From assembly GCA_947488195.1 (NCBI GenBank), contig CANKYR010000012.1:1-35268 (forward strand): a stretch of DNA of 35,268 nucleotides. Direction: 5' to 3'. Shown piece by piece: positions 1-6,683 of this stretch. The notes beneath the pieces were generated by a model that was given only the letters and a program-made list of their open reading frames with translations, was not told where the DNA came from and did not search any database. The stretch's first letter is position 1. Every line of letters starts with the position of its first letter. The DNA comes from Flavobacteriales bacterium (lineage in GTDB: Bacteria > Bacteroidota > Bacteroidia > Flavobacteriales_D > Sanyastnellaceae). Position numbers and translations under genes: made by a program.

Positions 1-975
1 GGTGGCGTTAACTAAATCAATTCCTTGAATTAAAAAACGCAAATCACTAGCAGCTGCTTGATCTTTGTATTTCGCAGCAACGCCTTCACTCACTTCCATC
101 AAGGAAAGTGTTTGAGCATCGCGACAAACCAAAAGATTTCTGAAGTGTGCTCCCAAACCGGTCACGAAATGATGGATATCAAATCCCTTTTCAACCACTT
201 CATTCAACACCATTAAGGCACTTGGAATATCTTCTTTGAAAAACAAATCGGTTAATTTGAAGTAATACTCGTAGTCGAGCACATTCAAATTTTGAATAAC
301 TAAATCGTAGGTTAATTTTCTTCCACAGAATGCTACCACCTGATCGAAGATGGACAATGCGTCGCGCATAGCGCCATCTGCCTTGGTTGCAATGATGTGC
401 AACGCATCTTCTTCCGCCTCTATTCCTTCTTGCTTACAAATGTGTTGCAAGTGTTCGGTCATGTCTTTCACTTTGATTCGATTGAAATCAAAGATTTGAC
501 AACGACTTAAAATAGTTGGGATAATCTTATGCTTCTCTGTTGTAGCTAGGATGAAAATCGCGTGCGGTGGTGGTTCTTCCAACGTTTTTAAAAACGCGTT
601 GAATGCTGCTGCAGACAGCATATGAACCTCATCTATTACATACACCTTGTACTTCCCTACTTGTGGCGGAATACGGACGGTATCTACAATAGCTCGTATG
701 TCTTCTACCCCATTGTTTGAGGCAGCATCTAATTCAAAAATGGTGAAAGCCAAATCTTCCGGTGTGGCATCTAACATGTTGTTAATGGCCTTCGCAAAGA
801 TTCGCGCACAAGATGTTTTACCTACTCCGCGAGATCCGGTAAAGAGATATGCCTGTGCAATCTGATTGGTTTCAATGGCGTTGCGCAAAGTGGTGGTGAT
901 GGACTTTTGTCCAACCACTGAATCCCAGTTGTCTGGGCGATACTTCCTTGCTGAAACGATGAAATTCTCTGCCAT
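1..975 (-). CDS. dnaX: DNA polymerase III subunit gamma/tau, N-terminal part (runs off the left edge)
   Basis: Clamp-loader ATPase that loads the sliding clamp during replication. My translation of 325 codons gives a typical opening (MAENFIVSARKYRPDNWDSV), a Walker A motif GSRGVGKTS near residues 47-55, the DnaX signature ELDAASNNGVEDIR, the DEVHML Walker B/DExx box, LKTLEEPP and the SRC sensor-1 region (TILSRCQIFDF). Start chosen at the ATG whose A is at 975; the family N-terminus fits exactly. The four-cysteine zinc module usually found between the Walker A helix and ELDAAS is absent: only about 16 residues separate AKAIN from ELDAAS. I recall the same shortening in flavobacterial DnaX. The tau-specific C-terminus lies outside the window. 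Identity is secure. Confidence 0.97.
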   Translation of the reverse strand, partial: MAENFIVSARKYRPDNWDSVVGQKSITTTLRNAIETNQIAQAYLFTGSRGVGKTSCARIFAKAINNMLDATPEDLAFTIFELDAASNNGVEDIRAIVDTVRIPPQVGKYKVYVIDEVHMLSAAAFNAFLKTLEEPPPHAIFILATTEKHKIIPTILSRCQIFDFNRIKVKDMTEHLQHICKQEGIEAEEDALHIIATKADGAMRDALSIFDQVVAFCGRKLTYDLVIQNLNVLDYEYYFKLTDLFFKEDIPSALMVLNEVVEKGFDIHHFVTGLGAHFRNLLVCRDAQTLSLMEVSEGVAAKYKDQAAASDLRFLIQGIDLVNAT

Positions 976-1019
976 TCTGGTACAAAGATGAAGAAAAAAT
1001 CGTGGTTCATCGAATTCAA

Positions 1020-1039
1020 ATATTCACAACCTATTCACA
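1020..1039 (+). promoter_or_regulatory. Two tandem DnaA-box-like 9-mers in the dnaX upstream region
   Basis: ATATTCACA (1020-1028) and CTATTCACA (1031-1039) each match the DnaA-box consensus TTATNCACA at 8 of 9 positions. They lie 11 bp apart, about one helical turn, in the 102-bp gap between divergent dnaX and the symporter gene. Position next to a replication gene suggests DnaA control of dnaX, but this rests on motif matching alone. Confidence 0.3.
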
Positions 1040-1041
1040 TC

Positions 1042-1073
1042 TTGAACTAACTTACTGAAATAGCCTATTTTTA
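1042..1073 (+). promoter_or_regulatory. Candidate promoter of the symporter gene
   Basis: TTG at 1042-1044, 21 bp, then TATTTTTA at 1066-1073, one base from the Bacteroidota -7 consensus TAnnTTTG. The HU promoter in this window has the same 21-bp spacing. Transcription would start almost at the ATG at 1078, so either the mRNA is leaderless or translation begins at the second Met (1099). Confidence 0.4.
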
Positions 1074-1077
1074 GCCC

Positions 1078-2856
1078 ATGAGATTGATTAACCCATTCAT
1101 GAAATTGCTGAGTATTCTAATATTTGCTCTGACTTTGACAACGATTCAGGCGCAGAATTTCCAGTTGCAACTTAATCCGAACACCCACAACATTGGCGAC
1201 GGCACGGCAAGCGTAGTTAGCCAAGACAGCATTGTATCTGCACATTGGTCTAATCTTCAGAGTATCGATTCTATTTCGACAGACGGGTTGAAAGAAGGCA
1301 TTAACTATACCGTGCAGGTGTCTTTTGCTAACGGGAATAAGCAAGAACAATCATTTGTTATTCCCGCAGTTTCAAGCGAAGAAAAAATGAATTCTTTTTT
1401 CGTGCCTATTGTGGATGCATTTGGAGTAGTCCTTTTCTTCGATCCTTTTGCAGCCTTTAATTTATATGATCAGCATTTATACGACAACAATGGAAATCAA
1501 ATTAAACATCCGAATGGAGATCCGGTAAAATCTGAAATATGGTTAGTGGTGGTATTGTTAATTGGAAGTGCGGTATACTTCACCTTCTACTTCCGATTTA
1601 TAAACGTCCGTGCATTCGGTCACGCTTGGAAAATCACGTTCGGTCAATTCACTAAGAAAACAGACGAAGGAGAAGTGACTCCCTTCCAGGCCTTATCTGC
1701 TGCGTTAAGTGGAACATTGGGATTAGGAAATATTTCTTTGGTAGCGGTGGCTATTGCGGTGGGTGGTCCGGGGGCAACATTCTGGATTATTGTTGCTGGA
1801 ATATTTGGAATGACGACCAAGTTCGTTGAGTGCACTCTTGGTGTGAAATACAGAAAAATCTCTCCAACCGGCGAAGTAAGCGGTGGGCCCATGTATTACC
1901 TCAGTGCTGGATTAGCGAAAAGAGGATGGCAGCGCAGTGGAAAAGTGCTGGCAATCATTTTTGCTATTATGTGCGTGGGCGGAACACTTGGAGGAGGAAA
2001 CATGGTTCAAGCGAATCAGGCGTTTGACATGGTGAAAACCACTATTCCTGGCTCTGAAGAATATGCACTTTGGATTGGCGTAGCTTTCGCCATTTCAGTA
2101 GGATTTGTTATTGTAGGTGGAATAAAAAGCATTGCTCGTGTTACGGATAAAATGATACCCGCATTGGTGGTGGTTTATTGCGGATTTGCACTTGTGATTA
2201 TTGGAATGAATATTTCGCACATTGGGGAGGCCTTTTCATTGATTTTCAACGGCGCATTTTCTCCAGATGGAATGAAAGGTGGATTCTTGGGAGTAATGAT
2301 GATGGGGTTTCGCAGAGCGGCGTTCAGCAATGAAGCTGGAATTGGTTCGGCGAGTATTGCACATTCAACGTCGAAAACAAACAAGCCTGTAACGGAAGGA
2401 ATGGTTTCGTTGTTAGAGCCGTTCATTGATACTGTAGTCGTTTGCACCATGACCGCATTGGTATTGGTGTTCACCGGATTCGCAGCAGATCCGCAAGGGT
2501 TAAATGGAAGTGCATTGACAGCAGCAGCCTTTCGCTCTGTCTTCCCTTGGACCGATTGGATCTTACTTATTTGCATTGTCCTTTTCGCCTATGCGACCAT
2601 GATCTCTTGGTCGTATTACGGAATGAAAAGCTGGGCATATTTGTTTGGCGATAAATGGTGGATCAAGCAATCGTTCAATCTACTATTCTTGTTCTGCACT
2701 GTTCTAGGAACCGTTAGCAGCTTTGGTGCAGTCGTAGACTTTTCCGACATGATGATATTAGGCATGGCCTTCCCGAACCTCATTGGATTGTGGGTGTTGA
2801 AAGATGAGGTGAAAAGGGAACTTCAGAAGTATTGGATGGAACGCAAGCAAGCTTGA
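1078..2856 (+). CDS. AGCS-family sodium:alanine symporter with a secreted-type N-terminal extension
   Basis: Inner-membrane Na+-coupled amino-acid (alanine/glycine) importer. The AGCS core starts near residue 150 (first membrane helix EIWLVVVLLIGSAVYFTFYF) and shows GTLGLGNISLVAVAIAVGGPGA, the GGPMYY motif, GGIKSIARVTDKMIP and FSNEAGIGSASIAH. About 10-11 hydrophobic segments follow. Ahead of the core is a signal-peptide-like helix (residues 8-26, ending TIQAQ) and roughly 80 polar beta-rich residues with repeated Ser/Asp, then a short hydrophobic stretch (FFVPIVDAFGVVLFFDPF). Total 592 aa against roughly 450-550 for plain AGCS proteins. ATG 1078 is the outermost start; Met8 at 1099 gives a cleaner signal peptide and is a real alternative. 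The stop codon (2854-2856) overlaps the first GAGGG unit of the downstream palindrome array. Substrate is inferred from family only. Confidence 0.9.
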   Translation: MRLINPFMKLLSILIFALTLTTIQAQNFQLQLNPNTHNIGDGTASVVSQDSIVSAHWSNLQSIDSISTDGLKEGINYTVQVSFANGNKQEQSFVIPAVSSEEKMNSFFVPIVDAFGVVLFFDPFAAFNLYDQHLYDNNGNQIKHPNGDPVKSEIWLVVVLLIGSAVYFTFYFRFINVRAFGHAWKITFGQFTKKTDEGEVTPFQALSAALSGTLGLGNISLVAVAIAVGGPGATFWIIVAGIFGMTTKFVECTLGVKYRKISPTGEVSGGPMYYLSAGLAKRGWQRSGKVLAIIFAIMCVGGTLGGGNMVQANQAFDMVKTTIPGSEEYALWIGVAFAISVGFVIVGGIKSIARVTDKMIPALVVVYCGFALVIIGMNISHIGEAFSLIFNGAFSPDGMKGGFLGVMMMGFRRAAFSNEAGIGSASIAHSTSKTNKPVTEGMVSLLEPFIDTVVVCTMTALVLVFTGFAADPQGLNGSALTAAAFRSVFPWTDWILLICIVLFAYATMISWSYYGMKSWAYLFGDKWWIKQSFNLLFLFCTVLGTVSSFGAVVDFSDMMILGMAFPNLIGLWVLKDEVKRELQKYWMERKQA

Positions 2857-2948
2857 GGGCAACTGAAGTTGCGAGGGCAAATAGCTTTGCGAGGGTGATG
2901 AATCACGAGGGCCTGCGGCGAGGGTCTTCGACGATTACAAATTGTAAT
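2848..2948 (+). repeat. Left array: GAGGG-separated miniature palindromes
   Basis: GAGGG occurs at 2855-2859, 2873-2877, 2891-2895, 2907-2911 and 2920-2924 (steps 18, 18, 16, 13). Between the copies sit short, different inverted repeats that use the last G of the spacer: GCAACT/AGTTGC (loop GA), GCAAA/TTTGC (loop TAGC), GTGAT/ATCAC (loop GA), GCC/GGC (loop TGC) and GTC/GAC (loop TTC). The array is preceded by the palindrome CAAGCTTG (2848-2855) and closed by ATTACAA-A-TTGTAAT (2934-2948), which touches the stop codon of the four-helix-bundle gene. Two palindromes therefore bracket a run of five GAGGG units. Confidence 0.85.
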
Positions 2949-3316
2949 TACTTCTCTCGTTTTTGAGCCTCGATTTTTTTCCTCATTGCTGTGGTTATTG
3001 CATAGAGGGCGGAACTAATACCGTTTATTTCTTTGTGCAATTCAGAATATTCAGATTCAGAAATGTATTCCGTTTCTTTTAGTAAAGTCAGCCAAGAATG
3101 GGTCTCACGAGATTCTTTGAAAGCAATAAAAACTTTGTGGGTATAGTCTTTCAAAGATTCAGAACTTCTGGCTTCATGTAAATTCGCATTTATTGAAGTT
3201 GCACTTCTTATGAGTTGATTCGAAAGATTAAACTCTTTGTTTGTTTTTTGTAATCTCATTCCCAACTTGACAATTGCGATTGCGAATTCTTTTGATTTTG
3301 TGTGTACAGGTAACAT
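2948..3316 (-). CDS. Four-helix bundle protein (S23/IVS-type, TIGR02436-like)
   Basis: Small helical protein of the family encoded in 23S rRNA intervening sequences and related to the accessory protein (Avd) of diversity-generating retroelements; free-standing copies have no established function. Family hallmarks: KSKEFAIAIVKLG at the start, NQLIRSATSINANLHEARSS (the RxxxSIxANxxEA core), FIAFKESRETHSWLTLLKETEYI, then a C-terminal helix SSALYAITTAMRKKIEAQK. The frame is open back to 3379. I prefer the ATG at 3316 because it gives 122 aa, the usual family length, and is preceded by an A-rich run (AAATTAAAAAAG); 3349 and 3379 are alternatives. Neighbours are the two GAGGG palindrome arrays, which suggest the protein acts on, or moves with, those hairpins. 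No reverse transcriptase or rRNA is adjacent. Confidence 0.85.
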   Translation of the reverse strand: MLPVHTKSKEFAIAIVKLGMRLQKTNKEFNLSNQLIRSATSINANLHEARSSESLKDYTHKVFIAFKESRETHSWLTLLKETEYISESEYSELHKEINGISSALYAITTAMRKKIEAQKREK

Positions 3317-3444
3317 CTTTTTTAATTTCGACAAAGATGTTTTAAGCATTTGAACTTCTTTACAAATGCCTATTCCCATAACTATTTGACTGAACGTCTA
3401 CATTCAAGTAAAACCAATGCATTCAGCCAATTTTCCAAACGAAT

Positions 3445-3544
3445 AACTAAAGTCGTAACGCTAGTTGCCCTCGTGATTTATCACCCTCGTCGAAGACCCT
3501 CGCAAAGCATTTTGCCCTCGTCGAAGACCCTCGTGCATTTGCAC
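3445..3544 (-). repeat. Right array: GAGGG-separated miniature palindromes, inverted relative to the left array
   Basis: CCCTC (GAGGG on the minus strand) lies at 3468-3472, 3484-3488, 3497-3501, 3515-3519 and 3528-3532 (steps 16, 13, 18, 13). The words between and beyond them are GTGAT/ATCAC (loop TT), GTC/GAC (loop GAA), GCAAA/TTTGC (loop GCAT), GTC/GAC again and GTGCA/TGCAC (3533-3544, loop TT). On the gene side AACTA (3445-3449) can pair with TAGTT (3462-3466). The array ends one base before the stop codon of the patatin gene. Several words are the same as in the left array but in a different order. Confidence 0.85.
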
Positions 3545-3545
3545 A

Positions 3546-4622
3546 TCAATACCCCTCTTCAAAGTACCGCTTCACCCCTCTCTTCCCTTCCTTTAAAAAC
3601 GACTCCTTTTGTTCTTGTGAAAGCTTCTTCACTTTCGGACCAATACCGGCATCGCTGATGCTAATGGTTCGCTCCCAATCGAGTTCGGTTAGCATAAAGC
3701 GATTGAGGTTTTCTTTCATGATATAGTATACACTTCCAACCAAATCTTTCGTGCCGTGAATGGGATAGTAAGGATCTGTTTTCGTCTTGGTGCGATCTAC
3801 CGTAATTTGATATTCACTGTCTATGCGGAAGCCTAGGGTGAGCATGGGGTCTTGGATGTAGGGCGCTTGATCAAATACCCAAATCGGGTAGTTCGAAAGA
3901 AATCCGCCGTCTAAACACACGTGATCGCTGTCGGCATAATGACGAACATCTACGCGCTTTCCCTCGTCGTTCATAACAAAAGGTTCGTAGTACAAAGGCA
4001 CCGCCATGCTTGCGCGCACGCCGTCTACAATGCGCATATTCGGATAACGATAATAATCGAAATACTCTGCCTTCTGATGATTCATGCAGGTTGCCGTAAC
4101 CACCAATTCGCGATAAGTAGAATCTTTATCGGCGAGTTTTTTCAAGTCCATAAATGTGATGTCCTTGTTCCCTGTTTTAGCAGCAACCAATTCTTCCATC
4201 CATCTTAAAAAACGCTCACCGCGATAATATCCCATGCGCTTGCGAAGTCGATGCAGTCCGCCAATAAAGAATCCACCACCGTCATTCAATTTAGCGAAAT
4301 TCATTTCACCAATGATTACTGAAATTTCCGTTGGTGTATATCCCACTGCAAATAAACATGACGTAATAGCGCCCGAAGACGCTCCTGCAACGCGACGAAT
4401 ATCTTTCAAGTAACCGCGCGTATCCATTTCCATAAGCGCTCCGCAATAAGCTACTCCGCGAATTCCGCCACCTTCAAACACGAGGTTTTCAAAATGTGCA
4501 TGACCGAGTCTATATTGACGTTCCATCTGCGCCATAACGTGGGGTGGTTCGGCTTGTGCAATTAAAAATTTCGAACTAAAAAAAAGCACGAATAATATAA
4601 AGAGGTGTTTACTTTGAAGCAT
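3546..4622 (-). CDS. Patatin-like phospholipase, secreted or periplasmic
   Basis: Serine lipid acyl hydrolase with the patatin Ser-Asp dyad. Visible: a signal peptide (residues 1-23, hydrophobic LFILFVLFFSS, cleavage near IAQA), the oxyanion loop GGGIRG at 51-56, the nucleophile elbow GASSG at 80-84 (Ser82) and the catalytic DGG at 238-240 within LDGGFLSNYPIWVFD. The 358-aa length is complete, with no fused barrel domain. The start fits the signal peptide. It is divergent from cutC with only 18 bp between start codons, so its promoter (TAATTTTG at 4634-4627 on the minus strand) sits 4 nt before its ATG. Substrate cannot be read from sequence; membrane phospholipids are the usual family target. 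Confidence 0.92.
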   Translation of the reverse strand: MLQSKHLFILFVLFFSSKFLIAQAEPPHVMAQMERQYRLGHAHFENLVFEGGGIRGVAYCGALMEMDTRGYLKDIRRVAGASSGAITSCLFAVGYTPTEISVIIGEMNFAKLNDGGGFFIGGLHRLRKRMGYYRGERFLRWMEELVAAKTGNKDITFMDLKKLADKDSTYRELVVTATCMNHQKAEYFDYYRYPNMRIVDGVRASMAVPLYYEPFVMNDEGKRVDVRHYADSDHVCLDGGFLSNYPIWVFDQAPYIQDPMLTLGFRIDSEYQITVDRTKTKTDPYYPIHGTKDLVGSVYYIMKENLNRFMLTELDWERTISISDAGIGPKVKKLSQEQKESFLKEGKRGVKRYFEEGY

Positions 4623-4626
4623 AATT

Positions 4627-4634
4627 CAAAATTA
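4627..4634 (-). promoter_or_regulatory. -7 box TAATTTTG of the patatin gene
   Basis: Exact match to TAnnTTTG ending 4 nt before the start codon. No -33 TTG at normal spacing is visible. If used, the transcript begins at or next to the ATG. Confidence 0.35.
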
Positions 4635-4640
4635 CATAGA

Positions 4641-5372
4641 ATGTCAAATATTCATTTGGAAATAATAGCGACAAATCCAGAGTCGTGTTTAATTGCAAAC
4701 GAGAACGGAGCAACGCGATTGGAAGTATGTTCTGCATTACAAGTTGGCGGATTAACTCCTGCACTGTCCTTAATTGAATTTGCAGTGGAATACACCGCGT
4801 GCGATGTGGCAGCACTCATTCGTATTCGTGAAGGATCGTTTGTTTATTCTGAAGAGGAAATTAAAATTATGTGTAACGACATCCGTCGTTCAAAGGATAA
4901 AGGAATTAAAGCCGTTGTTGTAGGTGCATTGAATGCCGACGGAACCATCGACTTCAAGGCATTGGAGCGATTTGTAAAAGCCGCAAATGGCATTGACGTG
5001 GCCTTTCAACGCGCATTCGATGTTTGCACCAATGGCGATGAAGTTATTGAGCAATTGGAAAGCGCTGGATGTAAGCGATTACTTTCTTCCGGAAAAAAAA
5101 TGACTTGTGTTGAAGGAATTGAAAACTTGAAACGATACGCTTCTTTGGCGAAGAACATGGAAATTATGCCTGGTTCCGGACTTCGCAGTTCGAATATTGA
5201 GCAGGTGTATGATGAGTGTTTTTCAAGCTATCACACCAGCGCCTCTGAGATTGTCCATGCAGGTGAATTAGGTGTTATGCCCAAGGAATATATTCGTGCG
5301 AGTGCAAATGAAGTGCGTGCAATTGCAGAGTTTCTAGTAAATTCGCGGCATGGCAGTGGAGATAAAAAATAG
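4641..5372 (+). CDS. cutC: CutC family protein (copper homeostasis, TIM barrel)
   Basis: Member of the CutC family, named for copper homeostasis; the biochemical activity is unsettled. Family hallmarks: LEIIATNPESCLIANENGA with RLEVCSALQVGGLTPA, then LIRIREGSFVYSEEE, VVVGALNADGTID, FQRAFDVC, GCKRLLSSG, IMPGSGL and a C-terminal VHAGELGVM. The frame is open upstream to 4605, inside the divergent patatin gene, but the ATG at 4641 starts exactly at the conserved N-terminus and is chosen. About 243 aa, full length. Its 3' end overlaps smpB by 23 bp, so the two are translated from one message. Confidence 0.93.
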   Translation: MSNIHLEIIATNPESCLIANENGATRLEVCSALQVGGLTPALSLIEFAVEYTACDVAALIRIREGSFVYSEEEIKIMCNDIRRSKDKGIKAVVVGALNADGTIDFKALERFVKAANGIDVAFQRAFDVCTNGDEVIEQLESAGCKRLLSSGKKMTCVEGIENLKRYASLAKNMEIMPGSGLRSSNIEQVYDECFSSYHTSASEIVHAGELGVMPKEYIRASANEVRAIAEFLVNSRHGSGDKK

Positions 5373-5793
5373 AAAAGCGCTCTTTCAATATTTCATTTTG
5401 GAAGAGTTCACTGCTGGTATTGTTTTAACTGGAAGTGAGATTAAGAGCATTCGCGCGGGCAAAGCGAACATTGCAGAAGCCTATTGTAAATTGAATGGAA
5501 ACTCTCTGATTATTCTGAACATGAACATTGCGCATTACGGCAATGCTGGATACGCGCAACATGAAGAACGACGTGTGAAGACGCTCCTTATTCAACAAAC
5601 AGAAATTGATCGCTTGAAGCGAAAACTGAAAGATACAGGTGTAACAATTATACCCATGCGCTTATTTATTTCAGAAAAAGGTTGGGCCAAATTGGATATC
5701 GCTTTAGCAAAAGGTAAAAACGTTGGAGACAAACGCGCCGACGTTAAAGACAAAGACCTGAAACGCGAAGCGGATCGAGCTAAACTCCGTTAA
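5350..5793 (+). CDS. smpB: SsrA (tmRNA)-binding protein SmpB
   Basis: Partner of tmRNA in trans-translation: it carries the tmRNA into the A site of stalled ribosomes. 147 aa, normal length. Visible: NRKALFQYFILEEFTAGIVLTGSEIKSIRAGKANI (broken here as the OB-barrel opening), EAYCKLNGNSL, HEERRVKTLLIQQTEIDRL, GVTIIPMRLFISEKGWAKL, and the basic tail (KGKNVGDKRADVK, then LKREADRAKLR) that folds into a helix in the mRNA path. The start is fixed by the conserved N-terminus and lies inside cutC. The stop TAA (5791-5793) overlaps that of convergent dapA. The tmRNA gene itself is not in the window. Confidence 0.97.
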   Translation: MAVEIKNRKALFQYFILEEFTAGIVLTGSEIKSIRAGKANIAEAYCKLNGNSLIILNMNIAHYGNAGYAQHEERRVKTLLIQQTEIDRLKRKLKDTGVTIIPMRLFISEKGWAKLDIALAKGKNVGDKRADVKDKDLKREADRAKLR

Positions 5794-6683
5794 CCAAGAA
5801 AATCTTCTTCGACGAGATACTTCCGAATCTTATCGCTAAGCTTTTCAGAAACCGGAACAAGCGGCAGACGCAGGTAGTTTTCGCAGATATCTAGGTGAGC
5901 AAGAACTTCTTTGATTCCTGCTGGATTTCCTTCAGCAAACAACAAATGAATTAAATCTAAAAGCTTATAATGAATGGCTCTCGCCTCTTCGAAATTGTTA
6001 CTCAAAGCTGCGTTAATCATTTGAGAGAATTCCTTCGGAAAAGCATTTCCAACAACAGAGATCACCCCGTCGCAACCAGCAGCAAGAAGAGGTAACGTCA
6101 ACGCATCGTCGCCGCTGATAACCATAAACTCTTTTGGCGTAACGTTGATCACATTCATTATTTGCTCAACGCTTCCACTTGCTTCCTTAATACCAATGAT
6201 GTTCTTGCATTCAAATGCAATGCGAGCTACCGTGTCGGGCAACATGTTTACAGCTGTTCTTCCTGGAACATTGTACAACACAATTGGAATTTTACTCGCT
6301 TCGCTTAATGCTTTGTAATGCTCAACCAAACCATTTTGTGTTGGTTTGTTGTAATAAGGTGTTACAGATAAAATAGCGTCAATTCCGTCAGTATCTAATC
6401 TGCTTAATTGCTGAACCAATTCGTATGTATTATTTCCACCTAGACCCAAAACGATTGGCTTCGTGCCGTTGTTTGCTTCAAGAATGGCGTCTAGAACTTC
6501 TTGTTTCTCTTCTTTCGTTAATGTAACCGACTCACCCGTTGTTCCTTGAACAACCAAATAATCGGCACCACCATCAATTAAGTGGGCAGTTAATTTTTTC
6601 AGTCCAGCGAAATCTACTGAACCATCTTTGCGAAAAGGGGTAACCATAGCCACACCTAATCCTCTCAACTTCTCTCTCATCAT
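5790..6683 (-). CDS. dapA: 4-hydroxy-tetrahydrodipicolinate synthase
   Basis: First committed step of lysine and meso-diaminopimelate synthesis: condenses pyruvate with aspartate semialdehyde. 297 aa, full length (beta/alpha)8 barrel. Visible: GTTGES with the active-site threonines at 48-49, GLGGNNT, YNVPGRT with Tyr137 and Arg142, the Schiff-base Lys166 in IIGIKEASG, and SGDDALTLPLLAAG. There are two adjacent Met codons; the first (6683) overlaps the stop of the DUF6913 gene as TAATG, indicating coupled translation. Its stop shares TTAA with smpB. With dapF elsewhere in this window it supplies meso-DAP for peptidoglycan. Confidence 0.97.
   Translation of the reverse strand: MMREKLRGLGVAMVTPFRKDGSVDFAGLKKLTAHLIDGGADYLVVQGTTGESVTLTKEEKQEVLDAILEANNGTKPIVLGLGGNNTYELVQQLSRLDTDGIDAILSVTPYYNKPTQNGLVEHYKALSEASKIPIVLYNVPGRTAVNMLPDTVARIAFECKNIIGIKEASGSVEQIMNVINVTPKEFMVISGDDALTLPLLAAGCDGVISVVGNAFPKEFSQMINAALSNNFEEARAIHYKLLDLIHLLFAEGNPAGIKEVLAHLDICENYLRLPLVPVSEKLSDKIRKYLVEEDFLG

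Larger units (their letters stand above)
2855..3545 (-). mobile_element. Putative palindrome-flanked element carrying a four-helix-bundle gene
   Basis: A minus-strand S23/IVS-type gene is bounded on both sides by arrays of GAGGG-spaced mini-palindromes in opposite orientation. The stretch fills exactly the gap between the stop codons of two convergent genes, while the other three convergent junctions in this window have no gap. I infer an inserted unit of about 690 bp. No transposase, integrase or obvious target-site duplication is visible, so mobility is inference. An alternative is a fixed chromosomal structure acting as a two-way terminator. Confidence 0.45.

Noticed and set aside
2175-2576. 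133-codon open frame antisense to the symporter
   Set aside because: It opposes the conserved AGCS core and its composition mirrors that gene.
2855-3544. CRISPR-like arrays
   Set aside because: The regularly spaced repeats are only 5-6 nt and the spacers are 8-13 nt and self-complementary; no cas genes are present. It does not fit CRISPR.
3350-3658. Plus-strand open frame across the right palindrome array
   Set aside because: It runs through the hairpins into the antisense of the patatin gene; no family likeness.
3961-3970. Isolated CCCTCGTCG inside the patatin gene, and CCCTCGTGG near 21803 in the DUF4105 gene
   Set aside because: Single copies in coding sequence without flanking palindromes; taken as chance matches to the array spacer.
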